DNA of 64,000 nt from JBGPLJ01 sp963826145 (GCA_963826145.1 CAWGVW010000002.1:1-64000), one strand, 5' to 3'. Shown: positions 7,659 through 16,840, numbered from the stretch's first letter. Translations and numbers: made by a program. Notes: generated by a model from the sequence alone, not told the origin.

Positions 7659-9926
7659 CTAAGGCGCTGCGCCCGCCTGGATCCAGGCGCGCACCTGATC
7701 AATTGTTGCTTGATCGAGGAACGGCCCGCCGAAGGGCATACGCGCACCGACCGTCTGCGTACCTTCCAGCTTGTGGATGATGTAGCTGTTATTCGGATCG
7801 CCCGGCAGCACGCGCTTCAACGGCGGCTCACTCAGGCTCGTGACGTTGATGAGCGCAGCGGCGGTATTCGCCGTGCTCGTCAGATTCATCACGCCCGGCA
7901 GCACCCCGCCGACACCCGTATGACAGCCGGAACAACGTGGCGTAAAGATGTTGGTCTGCAACTGCGCCAGCGTCACTACCACCACGTTCGAGACGGTGAC
8001 GTTGACTGCCGCCGAGGTCGTGCTGTTGTTCGCCGCATCCTTGGCGACTGCCGTCAGCACGAATGCACCATCGGTCACCGTCGTCGTATTCCAGTTCACG
8101 GAGTAAGGCGCCGTCGTATCGACGCCGAGCGAGGTCGCGCCCGCGAAGAACTCCACCTGCGTGACAGCGATGTTGTCGGCGGCGTTCGCCGAGACGGCAA
8201 TGGTGCCACTCACGTTGCCCGCGGCGGGCGCCGTCAGCGCGACCGTTGGCGCAGTGACATCGGGCGGCGGCGCAACGTTCGCCACCGTCACCGACACCGC
8301 AGCGGAAGTGGTCGTGTTCGCGGCCGCATCCTTGGCCACGGCTGTGAGCGCGAAGACGCCGTTCGCCACCGTTGTGGTATTCCAATCAACCGAGTAAGGC
8401 GCGGTTGTATCGACACCGATCGACGTCGCGCCGGCGAAGAATTCCACCTGCGTGACGCCGGTGTTGTCTGCAGCGGTTGCCGAGACGGTGACCGTGCCGG
8501 TCACGTTGCCTGCGGCTGGCGCGGTCAGTGCGGCGGTTGGCGCCACGATGTCGGGCGCCGTTGCGCCGAGATCGATGCGTCCGTAGAGGCCGTCCGCCTC
8601 ATCTGCAATGCCGGCCGCGAAGAAGAGTGTGCCGGTCGGTTGATTGCGTGCACCGTTGCCGAACGCAATGCCCCAGAGGCCAGGCGTCGCGATCGGAGCG
8701 CCGGCGCCATCGGCCACCGTCCCGACGTATGCACCCGTGGTCGGGTCGTAGCCGTTGATGGTGCCGTCGCCAAAATTGCCGATGAGTAGTGCATTCGCAA
8801 GGGTGCCGAACGCAGCCGGCGCCATCGTGATGCCCCACGGAGCATTCAGCTTGCCGCCCGCCACAACGAGGTGAGTCACAAGCGTGCCGGCCGTGTCGAA
8901 CACGTCGACGATACCGAGTCCTGCGCCCGGCACTTCATCGCTCGACACAGGATCTTTCTGCGCGTACGCGACGACAATGCGTGTCGTTCCGCCGATGGAC
9001 ACCGCCTGGATGCCGAACGGCGAGTACTCGGCGGGCAAGGTCGCGTCCGTGAAACCGCCGGCCACCGTGACTTTCGTGAAGGTCGCATCGAACACATCGA
9101 TCTTCCGGTTCTTGAAGTCGGCGGCGTAAAGGTGATTGGCCGCGCCGTCGTTCGCGATCGCGAGGCCCGTGTAGACCGCGCCGCCCGCGCCGTCGTCATA
9201 GCCGATGACGGCGTGTGTAAGGTCGACGGTCGGAGCCCAGCCGAGGATCGTGCCGTTTTCGCCCGCGAAGATGAAGCGCGCAGGCGCGGAGAGTGCGGCC
9301 TGCGTCACGACGAAATCTGTGGTGCTCGTGCTGTTGACGATGCCCGTCGCGTCGGCAGATCCGTTCAAGCCCGCGGGAAGATTCACAGTGAGTGCGATCT
9401 TTGTGCCCGTGCCGTCATATAGCGTCGAGGTTTCCGTGGCATTGTTCGCAATCCACACCGGCGCACCCGGCGCGAACACGATGCCCCAGGGATTCACGAG
9501 ATTGGCATCGTTCGTCACAGACGCAACGGCGCCGTCGGAAACGAGACTGCTCATCGAGAACGCGCTGGGCGCGTTGACGGTGAGCGTTGCAGACTGGCTC
9601 GGGCTATTGCCATACGCGCCGCCATTGCAGGTGAGGGTATAGGTCTGGGTTCCGACCGCTGTCGGTGTGACGACCTGGGTACCGCCCGCGGACTGTGTGC
9701 CGGTCCACGCGCCGCTCGCGGTGCAACTGCTGCCGTTAGTGGTCCAGGTAAGTGTCGAGCTCTGGCCGAGCGTAATTGTAGATGGTGCAAATGCAATGGT
9801 CAGCGTTGCCGGCGGCATGCTCGAACCACCGCCGCCATAGGAACTGCCGCCGCACGCGGCAAGCAGCATTGAAAGAACTACTGGAATCCATTGCTGTGCC
9901 GCACGCCAGCCCGCTCGATCACTCAT
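7659..9926 (-). CDS. TIGR03118-like lipoprotein with bacterial Ig repeats and a C-terminal haem c motif
   Basis: Start ATG at 9926 has AAAGGAG five bases upstream; the GTG at 9932 is too close to it. The N-terminus has a lipobox (LLAAC) followed by a Gly/Ser linker, so the protein (755 residues) is probably anchored to the outer membrane. Residues from about 35 to 110 form an Ig-like domain. The middle of about 340 residues fits the TIGR03118 family (NLVNPWGIVFAPGAPVWIAN, NAPWGITMAP, GLWGIAFGNG), a beta-propeller-like repeat fold. Two near-identical Ig-like repeats follow (VTVSATAADNTGVTQVEFFA and IAVSANAADNIAVTQVEFFA). The last 90 residues carry CSGCH and RMPFGGPFLDQATIDQVRAW, a single-haem module shared with the next gene. 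It is divergent from the haem-lipoprotein/barrel pair at 10106-12027. The substrate is unknown. Confidence 0.75.
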   Translation of the reverse strand: MSDRAGWRAAQQWIPVVLSMLLAACGGSSYGGGGSSMPPATLTIAFAPSTITLGQSSTLTWTTNGSSCTASGAWTGTQSAGGTQVVTPTAVGTQTYTLTCNGGAYGNSPSQSATLTVNAPSAFSMSSLVSDGAVASVTNDANLVNPWGIVFAPGAPVWIANNATETSTLYDGTGTKIALTVNLPAGLNGSADATGIVNSTSTTDFVVTQAALSAPARFIFAGENGTILGWAPTVDLTHAVIGYDDGAGGAVYTGLAIANDGAANHLYAADFKNRKIDVFDATFTKVTVAGGFTDATLPAEYSPFGIQAVSIGGTTRIVVAYAQKDPVSSDEVPGAGLGIVDVFDTAGTLVTHLVVAGGKLNAPWGITMAPAAFGTLANALLIGNFGDGTINGYDPTTGAYVGTVADGAGAPIATPGLWGIAFGNGARNQPTGTLFFAAGIADEADGLYGRIDLGATAPDIVAPTAALTAPAAGNVTGTVTVSATAADNTGVTQVEFFAGATSIGVDTTAPYSVDWNTTTVANGVFALTAVAKDAAANTTTSAAVSVTVANVAPPPDVTAPTVALTAPAAGNVSGTIAVSANAADNIAVTQVEFFAGATSLGVDTTAPYSVNWNTTTVTDGAFVLTAVAKDAANNSTTSAAVNVTVSNVVVVTLAQLQTNIFTPRCSGCHTGVGGVLPGVMNLTSTANTAAALINVTSLSEPPLKRVLPGDPNNSYIIHKLEGTQTVGARMPFGGPFLDQATIDQVRAWIQAGAAP

Positions 9927-10105
9927 GCTCACTCCTTTACGTTTTGCCCAAATGCACGCTCGGTGGTTGTAAGTCCCCGCAGGCTGGCTTCCGGTTTCGC
10001 TGACTTCGAAAATTCAAAATAAAGCTGCGCGATCGCAATCAGATGAAACCGCGAGCCCCTCTCGCGGGCACGTACCGGGACACTTCATGTAATGGCGAGG
10101 CCTTC

Positions 10106-10948
10106 ATGCGACCGCGATTGGCGACGGCGAGCCTGTTGCTCGTTCTCTCCGGCTGTGCCGGCAACGGCGAAGGACTGGACGAAAACGGCCAGCCGATCAA
10201 CGGAGGCCCGCAACCACTGCTGCCCGAGCTGCAATCGATCCAGGACCAGGTGTTCACGCCGATCTGCACCGCGTGTCACGTGGGCGCCGCCGCCCCGCTC
10301 GGCTTCCGGCTCGATGCCGCATCGTCGTATGCGATGCTCGTTGGCGCAGCAAGCGTCGAGGTGCCCTCGCTCATGCGGGTCGCGCCAGGCAATCCCGATG
10401 CGAGCTACATCATTCAGAAGCTCGAAGGCCACGCTGCCGTCGGTGGACAGATGCCGCTTGGCGGCCCGTATCTGCCGCAGGCGACCATCAACGTCATTCG
10501 TCAGTGGATCACTGACGGCGCGCAGCCGACCGCGGCTGGTGGCGGCGTCGCAGTCTTCACGAGTCTGCAGGCGATCGCGCCGCTCACCGATCAATCGCTC
10601 GCGCTGCCGCCACGCGAACTCCTCGTCGCAGCGGACGGCGAACTCAACGTGAGTCAGCTCGAGGCGGGCGCCATCACGCTGATCCGCAGCGGCGGCGATG
10701 GGAGCTTCGACGAGGGAAACGAAGTCGCGGTCGGCAACCTGCAAGTAACGGTGCGCTCGCTGGCGCCGACGGTAATGGCCATCCAGGTGCCCGCGACCGC
10801 GTGGGCTGCCGATCGCTATGAGCTGCGCATCGCCGGCCAAGGGCCGTTTGCCGTGACGAATCGCACGGGCAACGCCATCGACGGCGCCGCAACGGGCCGC
10901 GCCGGCAGCGATTTCGTATCCAGGTTCACGGTGGAGTCCATGCCATGA
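10106..10948 (+). CDS. Lipoprotein with one haem c motif
   Basis: ATG at 10106 gives MRPRLATASLLLVLSGCAG, with a clear lipobox (VLSGC), and the weak site GAGG upstream. The protein of 280 residues has a haem c motif CTACH near residue 56, and QMPLGGPYLPQATINVIRQW, the same module that ends the divergent lipoprotein at 7659-9926. The C-terminal 130 residues are beta-rich with no recognised domain. Its stop overlaps the next start (ATGA at 10945-10948), so it is coupled to the outer-membrane barrel gene. The pair suggests an electron-carrying outer-membrane complex, which is an inference from motif and order only. Confidence 0.72.
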   Translation: MRPRLATASLLLVLSGCAGNGEGLDENGQPINGGPQPLLPELQSIQDQVFTPICTACHVGAAAPLGFRLDAASSYAMLVGAASVEVPSLMRVAPGNPDASYIIQKLEGHAAVGGQMPLGGPYLPQATINVIRQWITDGAQPTAAGGGVAVFTSLQAIAPLTDQSLALPPRELLVAADGELNVSQLEAGAITLIRSGGDGSFDEGNEVAVGNLQVTVRSLAPTVMAIQVPATAWAADRYELRIAGQGPFAVTNRTGNAIDGAATGRAGSDFVSRFTVESMP

Positions 10949-12027
10949 GGGTTGTGGGGTTCTTGTTGCTTCTGGTCACCGCATTCGCACCGCTACGCGC
11001 GCATGCCGAACCGTACTTCGCAGTGCGCATGGGACTGAAATGCAGTGCGTGCCATGTGAACCCGACCGGTGGCGGGATGCGAAATGCCTATGGCGAAGCC
11101 TGGAGCCAGACCGTGCTGCCGGCGAACACGGTCGACTTCGGCGCCGATGCGCCGTGGACGGGCGAGATCAACCGCTATTTCGCGATCGGCGGCAACTTGC
11201 GGGCGGACGCCGCCTACACGCGCATTCCGAACGAGAGCTCGCAGTCGGACTTCGATCTCGAGGAGCTGCGCGTCTATCTCGACGCGCGCGTGATTCCGGA
11301 TCGCCTCTCTATATATGTCGACCAGCGCCTCGCGCCAGGCGCGAGCACGAACGCGGAAGCGTACGGCCGCATCTGGTTCGACAATCAGCGCTACTACATC
11401 AAGGCCGGACAGATGTTCCTGCCGTATGGCCTGAGACTGCAGGACGATTCCGCGTTCATCCGGCAGGCGCCCGGCATCAACTTCGCGACACCCGACCATG
11501 GCGTTGAATTCGGACTCGAGACAGCCGCATGGAGCGCGCAAGTCGCAGTTTCGAACGGCTCGGCCGGCGGTCCCGAGACGGACAACGGCAAGCAGCTGAG
11601 CCTGCGCGCCGAGCACGTGAACTCGCGCTGGCGCGCCGGCGCAAGCTTCAATACGAATCACTCCGACGTCGGCGATCGGCAGATGCAGAACGTCTTCGCG
11701 GGCATTCGCACCGGACCCATCGCGTGGCTCGGCGAAGTGGACTACATCGACGACAAGAGTCTCGTGCCAACGCGCAAGCAGTGGGCGGGTCTGATCGAAG
11801 CGGACTGGAATCTACTGAAAGGCCATAACCTCAAGCTCACGGCCGAGTACTTCGATCCGAGTACCGACATCGACGAGAACCAGCAGGTGCGCTACAGCGT
11901 CGTCTGGGAGTACGTGCCAATCCAGTTCGCGCAGCTGCGCGCGGGCTACCGCTATTACGACGGCATCCCGCAGAACGATCGGCAGAATCGCCAGCAATTC
12001 TTCCTGCAGCTGAACGGATATTTTTGA
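10945..12027 (+). CDS. Outer-membrane beta-barrel protein with an N-terminal haem c motif
   Basis: The protein of 360 residues has a signal peptide ending RAHA, then EPYFAVRMGLKCSACHVNP, a CxxCH haem motif within the first 15 residues of the mature chain. The rest is a series of alternating strands (YFAIGGNLRADAAY, RLSIYVDQRLAPG, YYIKAGQMFLPYGL) ending in a C-terminal phenylalanine (LNGYF), as outer-membrane barrels do. It resembles phosphate-porin-like barrels found with cytochromes. It is coupled to the upstream haem lipoprotein. A haem plug placed directly on a barrel would allow electrons to cross the outer membrane, but no such activity has been shown for this protein. Confidence 0.72.
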   Translation: MRVVGFLLLLVTAFAPLRAHAEPYFAVRMGLKCSACHVNPTGGGMRNAYGEAWSQTVLPANTVDFGADAPWTGEINRYFAIGGNLRADAAYTRIPNESSQSDFDLEELRVYLDARVIPDRLSIYVDQRLAPGASTNAEAYGRIWFDNQRYYIKAGQMFLPYGLRLQDDSAFIRQAPGINFATPDHGVEFGLETAAWSAQVAVSNGSAGGPETDNGKQLSLRAEHVNSRWRAGASFNTNHSDVGDRQMQNVFAGIRTGPIAWLGEVDYIDDKSLVPTRKQWAGLIEADWNLLKGHNLKLTAEYFDPSTDIDENQQVRYSVVWEYVPIQFAQLRAGYRYYDGIPQNDRQNRQQFFLQLNGYF

Positions 12028-12108
12028 CGCCTCCCGCAGCCCCGATAGCAAACCGATAAAACGCGGCGTAGAGTTGCCCCCGCCCAATAATAAGAACCAG
12101 GGGGCGTT

Positions 12109-13713
12109 ATGCAGCAGTCCACGGCGCAGGCTTCGGGTGCTCAGCAGAGCGACGATTCCCGGCTCGAAAGCCTCGGCTACAAGCCACAGCTCAATCGGGT
12201 CCTCAGTTACTTCGGCAATTTCGCCGTTGCCTTCACCTATCTTTCACCGATGGTGGGCATCTATTCGCTCTTCGTCCTCGGTGTCGGAACCGGCGGCCCG
12301 GCCTACGTGTGGCTCACCTGGATCCCTGTCGTTGGAATGCTCTTCGTCGCGCTCGTGTTCGGCGAACTCGCGAGCCACTTTCCGGTAGCGGGCGCGCTCT
12401 ACCAGTACAGCAAATTCTCGGTTGGGCCGAAGTACGGCTGGTTCGTCGGCTGGATCTACGGCCTTGCACTACTCATCACTGTGGCCGCGGTCGACACGGG
12501 CGTCGTGTCCTACGTCACGACGCTGCTCAACAACTGGTTCAGTCTCGGTCTCGATCCGGCCAACAGCCTCACGATCCTGCTGATCACCGTCGTGCTGATC
12601 GCGATTCAAACCGCTCTCAATATCACCGGCGCGCAGGTCATGGGGCGCGTCGCGAAATTCGGCGTCTACGTCGAGATCGTGGGCACTCTCGGCATCGCGA
12701 TCATTCTCGCGATCCATGGCTTCAACCACGGATTCGACTTCCTTTTCACGACTCAGGGCGTTGAGGTCGCCGCGACCAATCCGCTTGGCCTCGACTTCGG
12801 CGGCAACTGGCTCACCGGTGCAGCGCTCATCTCCGTGCTCGCACCGGTCTACATCTTCTATGGGTTCGAGGCGGCCGGCGACATTTCGGAGGAAACGAAA
12901 GATGCCGGCCGCCAGGTTCCCCGCGCGATGCGCTGGGCGCTGATCTGGGGCGGCCTCTCCTCGTTCATCCTGATCGCGGCACTGCTCCTTGCGATGCCGG
13001 CGGTCGATCCGGTGAAGGCGACCGTCGCGGGCGGCGGCGTGCCCTTCATTCTCTCGACCCTTCCAGGCTGGCTGCAGGATTTCCTGCTCCTCATGATCAT
13101 CTTCGCGTTCTTCTCCTGCGGCACGTCCGTGCAGGGCGCAGGCAGCCGGCTCGCGTTCTCATACGGGCGCGACGGTGCGCTGCCGTGGTCGAAGTGGATT
13201 TCCGAGGTGAGTCCGCGGTTCAAGACGCCGGTGAATGCGCTGCTCGGCGGCGCGGTCGTCACCGTGCTCTTCGCGTTGCTCGTGTTCGCGACGCCCGCGA
13301 ACGATATCCATATCGGGTTCATCACTTACCCCGCGCACATCAACGCACTCGTATCGCTCGTCTCGTTCGGCGTAAGCGGCATCTACCTCGCGTTCTACCT
13401 CACAGTGATCGCGGCCATCATCGGGAAGCGGCGTGGGTGGGTCGCTGAAGGCAAGTTCCAGCTCGGAGCCTGGGCGTGGCCGGTCTACACCATCGCCGCG
13501 ACCTACCTCTTGCTGATGTTCATCAACGTGGTCGCACCGACAGGCTTGAGCAGCCCGCGCGGCTTCTTCAACCTCGACTGGATCACGCTGCTCGTCATCG
13601 TGATCATCAGTGTCGTCGGCGCGCTTTATCTCTTCATCGCGCGGCCGGACAAGCGTGTGCAGCAGCATCTGCACGACACGCTCGAGGCGACGGGTGCGGA
13701 ACGGCGAATTTGA
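12109..13713 (+). CDS. APC-family amino acid/polyamine permease
   Basis: This integral inner-membrane protein of 534 residues has about 12 hydrophobic segments and the APC family pattern: LSPMVGIYSLF in the first helix, VFGELASHFPVAGALYQYSK after helix 2, FYGFEAAGDISEETKDAGRQ between helices 6 and 7, and FGVSGIYLAFYL late in the chain. The FEAAGDISEET loop is typical of cation-coupled amino acid importers. The substrate cannot be read from sequence. A motif CAATAATAAGAACC with a G-run stands directly before the start and is nearly repeated upstream of aqpZ. The stop overlaps the TTG start of the DUF5062 gene. Confidence 0.88.
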   Translation: MQQSTAQASGAQQSDDSRLESLGYKPQLNRVLSYFGNFAVAFTYLSPMVGIYSLFVLGVGTGGPAYVWLTWIPVVGMLFVALVFGELASHFPVAGALYQYSKFSVGPKYGWFVGWIYGLALLITVAAVDTGVVSYVTTLLNNWFSLGLDPANSLTILLITVVLIAIQTALNITGAQVMGRVAKFGVYVEIVGTLGIAIILAIHGFNHGFDFLFTTQGVEVAATNPLGLDFGGNWLTGAALISVLAPVYIFYGFEAAGDISEETKDAGRQVPRAMRWALIWGGLSSFILIAALLLAMPAVDPVKATVAGGGVPFILSTLPGWLQDFLLLMIIFAFFSCGTSVQGAGSRLAFSYGRDGALPWSKWISEVSPRFKTPVNALLGGAVVTVLFALLVFATPANDIHIGFITYPAHINALVSLVSFGVSGIYLAFYLTVIAAIIGKRRGWVAEGKFQLGAWAWPVYTIAATYLLLMFINVVAPTGLSSPRGFFNLDWITLLVIVIISVVGALYLFIARPDKRVQQHLHDTLEATGAERRI

Positions 13714-13970
13714 AGAAACTCAAGCACGAAGCCGAACTCTTCAAAGCCGCGTTCGCGGCCGCCATGAAGTACGCGGAAGAGCGAGGGGCGGTCGTGTTCG
13801 AGAAGACTGACTCGGCAAGCGACAAACTGCTCTACGTCTACCGTCTTCTAGTGCACGACAAGCTGCTGCAGCCGATGCCGGAAGACCAGGTCTCCGAGAA
13901 GTCGATGCGGCACAAGCTCGCCATCTGGTATTCGCATCAGCTGCCGAAGGATGACCCGCTGCTGCAGTGA
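13710..13970 (+). CDS. DUF5062 family protein
   Basis: The start is TTG at 13710, overlapping the permease stop by 4 bases, which argues for coupled translation. The 86-residue protein runs from MKKLKHEAELFKAAF through LLYVYRLLVHDKLLQPMPED to MRHKLAIWYSHQLP, matching the DUF5062 family of small gammaproteobacterial proteins in length and in the VYRLLVHDKLL and HKLAIW motifs. It is soluble and helical. Function is unknown, and the link to the permease is by position only. Confidence 0.75.
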   Translation: MKKLKHEAELFKAAFAAAMKYAEERGAVVFEKTDSASDKLLYVYRLLVHDKLLQPMPEDQVSEKSMRHKLAIWYSHQLPKDDPLLQ

Positions 13971-13994
13971 AGAGTCAACCGGCGATAAGCATTC

Positions 13995-14423
13995 CTAGCG
14001 CCCGCACTGCAATTCGTGCAGCCGATTGCCGAGCTTGACCAGCCGCTCGCGATAGAACTCGCCCTCGGCAGTCGTGTAGCTCTGTCCCATGCGCGCTTTG
14101 ATCTCATCCATCTCTTCCTGAACTTGCGCGCATTCGCCGCTCTCCTGCAGCGACAGCGCGGAATTCACTGCGGGCGCGGGCGGCGTACTCGAAAGTTCCG
14201 GGGCCGGTGCGGGGGCGGGTGGCTTCGGCGCTGGAGGTGGAACAGGTGCCGGCGGTTCTTTCCCCGCTTCTACGAACTCAAGCGCTGAAGTCGAGATTTT
14301 TCCCGGCTCGGGCGAGGACTGATAAGCGGATCGCAGAGCGAATACGAGAATCGCCGGCAAGCCGACGATGAGGGCAACGCCGAGGATGGAACGGATCCAG
14401 ATGCTGGCGTTGCCGCGCGCCAC
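13995..14423 (-). CDS. Membrane-anchored proline-rich protein, unrecognised
   Basis: The start is GTG at 14423, two bases after the stop of the SPOR-like gene, in one operon. The protein (142 residues) has a short basic N-terminus, one membrane helix (SILGVALIVGLPAILVFALR), a Pro/Ala linker of about 35 residues that could span the periplasm, and a 60-residue helical end (ECAQVQEEMDEIKARM, then FYRERLVKLGNRLHEL) with two cysteines. The architecture resembles small periplasm-spanning envelope proteins. I recognise no family. The operon partner suggests a role at the cell wall or in division. Confidence 0.6.
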   Translation of the reverse strand: MARGNASIWIRSILGVALIVGLPAILVFALRSAYQSSPEPGKISTSALEFVEAGKEPPAPVPPPAPKPPAPAPAPELSSTPPAPAVNSALSLQESGECAQVQEEMDEIKARMGQSYTTAEGEFYRERLVKLGNRLHELQCGR

Positions 14424-14425
14424 GG

Positions 14426-15259
14426 CTAGTCTCGAGGTCGTGCGACGGGCGCGGCCTCCGGCTTGGCGGCAACCTTGATCTCCCCGCTCTCCACGGCCTT
14501 GAGCGCACGTTCGCGGGCAGCTTCCAGAGCGCGAGTGTATTCGCGATGGCTCACGGGAATAACGGCAACGGCCGGAAACTCAGCCCGCACGTATTCCGCA
14601 ACCTGCTTGGCGGAATCCGCACTCAAGAAGAATCCGAGCCTCAGGCCGTATTGCGGCAGGCCCTCCCGCTGCTCGCGCACGGTGTAAAGACTGTAGGCGT
14701 CGAAGATCGCAAGGCGCGGAATGTCCGCCGCAATGATCGGCGCGACCGACCATTCGAGCTGGACAGCGTAGCGCTGCTTTTCGGTCTTCCTCGGCGGCGC
14801 CTCCGCTTCCGGCTCCTCGATTATGACCGTGCGCATGACGGCGCTCGCCACGACCTTGGTTGCGACCGGCGGCGGTGGCGAGGGGAGTTCCTGGTGCGTG
14901 TGCGGATCGCCGGGCTTCACGACGTGCGCATACGCTGTGCGCACCAGGCGGAACTCGGCGTTGATGGTGTCTTCCAGCGAGCCCAGATTCTCGCCGGGCG
15001 CAGAGGAGATCCAGGCCGCCGGGAAATACTTCCGCACGACGGCGAGAGCTTCCTCCGCATGTCTCAGAGTATCGAAGTATCCGAGGTGCAGCCGGAACCG
15101 CTCGCGCCCGTCCTCGATCTTGCGCGAGCGGAACACGGAAAAGCCCTCGAGCTCATGCCGGAACGGCACGAGCAGTGCCATCGGCAAGCTCGACGAATCG
15201 AGATTGATGACGAACAGCCCTTCACTGAGCTGCGGGTTCTCATGTGCTTCAGCGGCCAT
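14426..15259 (-). CDS. Protein with two SPOR-like domains
   Basis: The protein of 277 residues contains two related segments: residues 15-80 (FVINLDSS, then FSVFRSRKIEDGRERFRLHL, then FPAAWI) and residues 165-235 (YAVQLEWS, then YSLYTVREQREGLPQYGLRL, then FPAVAVIPVS). Both fit the SPOR fold, a beta-alpha-beta-beta-alpha-beta unit that binds denuded peptidoglycan glycan strands. No signal peptide or membrane helix is seen at the N-terminus, unlike classic FtsN or DamX, so it may work on the cytosolic side or through its operon partner at 13995-14423, which supplies a membrane helix. A proline-rich linker separates the repeats. The assignment is by pattern, so moderate. Confidence 0.6.
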   Translation of the reverse strand: MAAEAHENPQLSEGLFVINLDSSSLPMALLVPFRHELEGFSVFRSRKIEDGRERFRLHLGYFDTLRHAEEALAVVRKYFPAAWISSAPGENLGSLEDTINAEFRLVRTAYAHVVKPGDPHTHQELPSPPPPVATKVVASAVMRTVIIEEPEAEAPPRKTEKQRYAVQLEWSVAPIIAADIPRLAIFDAYSLYTVREQREGLPQYGLRLGFFLSADSAKQVAEYVRAEFPAVAVIPVSHREYTRALEAARERALKAVESGEIKVAAKPEAAPVARPRD

Positions 15260-15373
15260 CCCGACACCCCGGCCGATTCGTTGGATTGGTGGCCCTGCGG
15301 GGCGAGCGCAGGGCGGACCTTCGAATGTTACACCGTGAGCTTCATCTCAATACATATGATGCAATGACCGCCT

Positions 15374-16840
15374 ATGGCCTGGCTTACCAAAAGCCGATTT
15401 ACCGCCGGATTGCAGTGCGAAAAGCGGCTGTGGTTCGAAGTCAACCAGCCTTTGACGGGCCCGCAGGTCGAGCGGCTAGCCCTGGTGCAGGGGCGCGCAT
15501 TCGACGAAGCGGTGCGGATTCTACAGCCTGGCCGGACCATTTCGCGGGGGAAGGGCATGCCCGCCGCAATCGCCGAAACGACCGCGGTTCTCAAAGCCGG
15601 TGGAGCGCCGCTCCTCTATCAGCCCGCCTTCCGATCCGGTGATCTCGCGGTCATCGCGGATATCCTGCGAAGACGCGGCCAGTCCTACGAACTCATCGAG
15701 GTGAAGGCCTCGACCCAGGTGAAGGACGAGCACATTCCCGATGCCGCGTTCCAGACGCTCGTGCTGCGCGGTGCCGGCATCCCGGTGTCCTCCGTCTTCA
15801 TCGGGCATGTCGACAACCGCTTCGTGCTCAAGCGTCGGGGTGACTATGCGGGACTCGCCGTCGAAGAAGACATTACGCGAGAGGTCGAGGCATCGCTGCA
15901 GCGGATCGCGGACACGGCGAGCGAGCAGCTTGCGCTCATCGCATCACCGCAGGTGCCGGATATCGACATGGGCCCGCAGTGCACGAAGCCTTACGAGTGT
16001 CCGTTCATCGCGCGATGCACCGCGGAGCGCGGCGCGTTGCCCGACTATCCGGTCGAATTACTGCCGCGGGGCGGCAAGCTGATCGAGTCCCTGCGTGCGC
16101 AGGGCTTTGACGATCTGCGCGCGGTGCCGGCCGATCGCCTGACGAACGACAATCATCGACGCGTGCATGCGGCCACGGTGAGTGGTGTCGCGTACTTCGA
16201 TGCGGCGGCGACCGCGGAGCTGCGATCGCTCCCCTTCCCGCGCGCCTACCTCGACTTTGAAACGATCGGCTTCTCGGTGCCCGAGATTCTCGGCACGCGG
16301 CCGTATGAACACTGGCCGTTCCAGTGGTCGTTGCACGTCGAGGACGCGCCGGGCGCCATTCGCCACCATGAGTATCTTGCCATCGAGACGTTCGGAGACT
16401 TCGCGCTGCTCGCCACAAAACTCATCGACGCGATGCCGGCAACGGGTCCCGTGTTCGTCTACAACGCTACTTTTGAGCGCGGTGTCCTCGAGCGGTTGGC
16501 CAAACGATTGCCGGAACTTGGCTCCGCGCTCGAGAGCGTGAGGGATCGGCTGTTCGATCTCTGGCCCGTGGCGAAAGACGCTTACTATCACCGCGACATG
16601 CACGGCTCCTGGTCCATCAAGGCCGTATTGCCGACGATTGCCCCGGAACTCGCGTACGAAGAGCTCGAGGAGGTGCAGGAAGGCGAAGCCGCGCAACTCG
16701 CGTTTCTCGAACTTCGAAACCCTGGTCTCGAACCGTCCAAGCGCGAGCAGCGGCTGAAAGCGCTGCACGTCTACTGCAGCCGTGACACCTGGGGACTCGT
16801 GATCCTCCGGCGCTTCCTCGCCGGCGAACCTCTCACTTGA
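15374..16840 (+). CDS. DUF2779 protein: Cas4-like nuclease domain plus DnaQ-like exonuclease domain
   Basis: The 488-residue protein combines two nuclease folds. The first 220 residues look like a Cas4/RecB-type PD-(D/E)xK domain with D96, E109 and K111 (LIEVKAST) and four cysteines (C15, C203, C209, C215) spaced as in the iron-sulphur cluster of Cas4. Residues 285-480 are DUF2779 with a DnaQ-like start, YLDFETIGF (D294, E296), and later VYNATFERGVLERLA. The combination suggests a DNA-repair or defence exonuclease, but the biological role of DUF2779 is not known. It stands alone, with no Cas genes or CRISPR array in the window, and its end overlaps the convergent DUF481 gene by 8 bases. Confidence 0.82.
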   Translation: MAWLTKSRFTAGLQCEKRLWFEVNQPLTGPQVERLALVQGRAFDEAVRILQPGRTISRGKGMPAAIAETTAVLKAGGAPLLYQPAFRSGDLAVIADILRRRGQSYELIEVKASTQVKDEHIPDAAFQTLVLRGAGIPVSSVFIGHVDNRFVLKRRGDYAGLAVEEDITREVEASLQRIADTASEQLALIASPQVPDIDMGPQCTKPYECPFIARCTAERGALPDYPVELLPRGGKLIESLRAQGFDDLRAVPADRLTNDNHRRVHAATVSGVAYFDAAATAELRSLPFPRAYLDFETIGFSVPEILGTRPYEHWPFQWSLHVEDAPGAIRHHEYLAIETFGDFALLATKLIDAMPATGPVFVYNATFERGVLERLAKRLPELGSALESVRDRLFDLWPVAKDAYYHRDMHGSWSIKAVLPTIAPELAYEELEEVQEGEAAQLAFLELRNPGLEPSKREQRLKALHVYCSRDTWGLVILRRFLAGEPLT

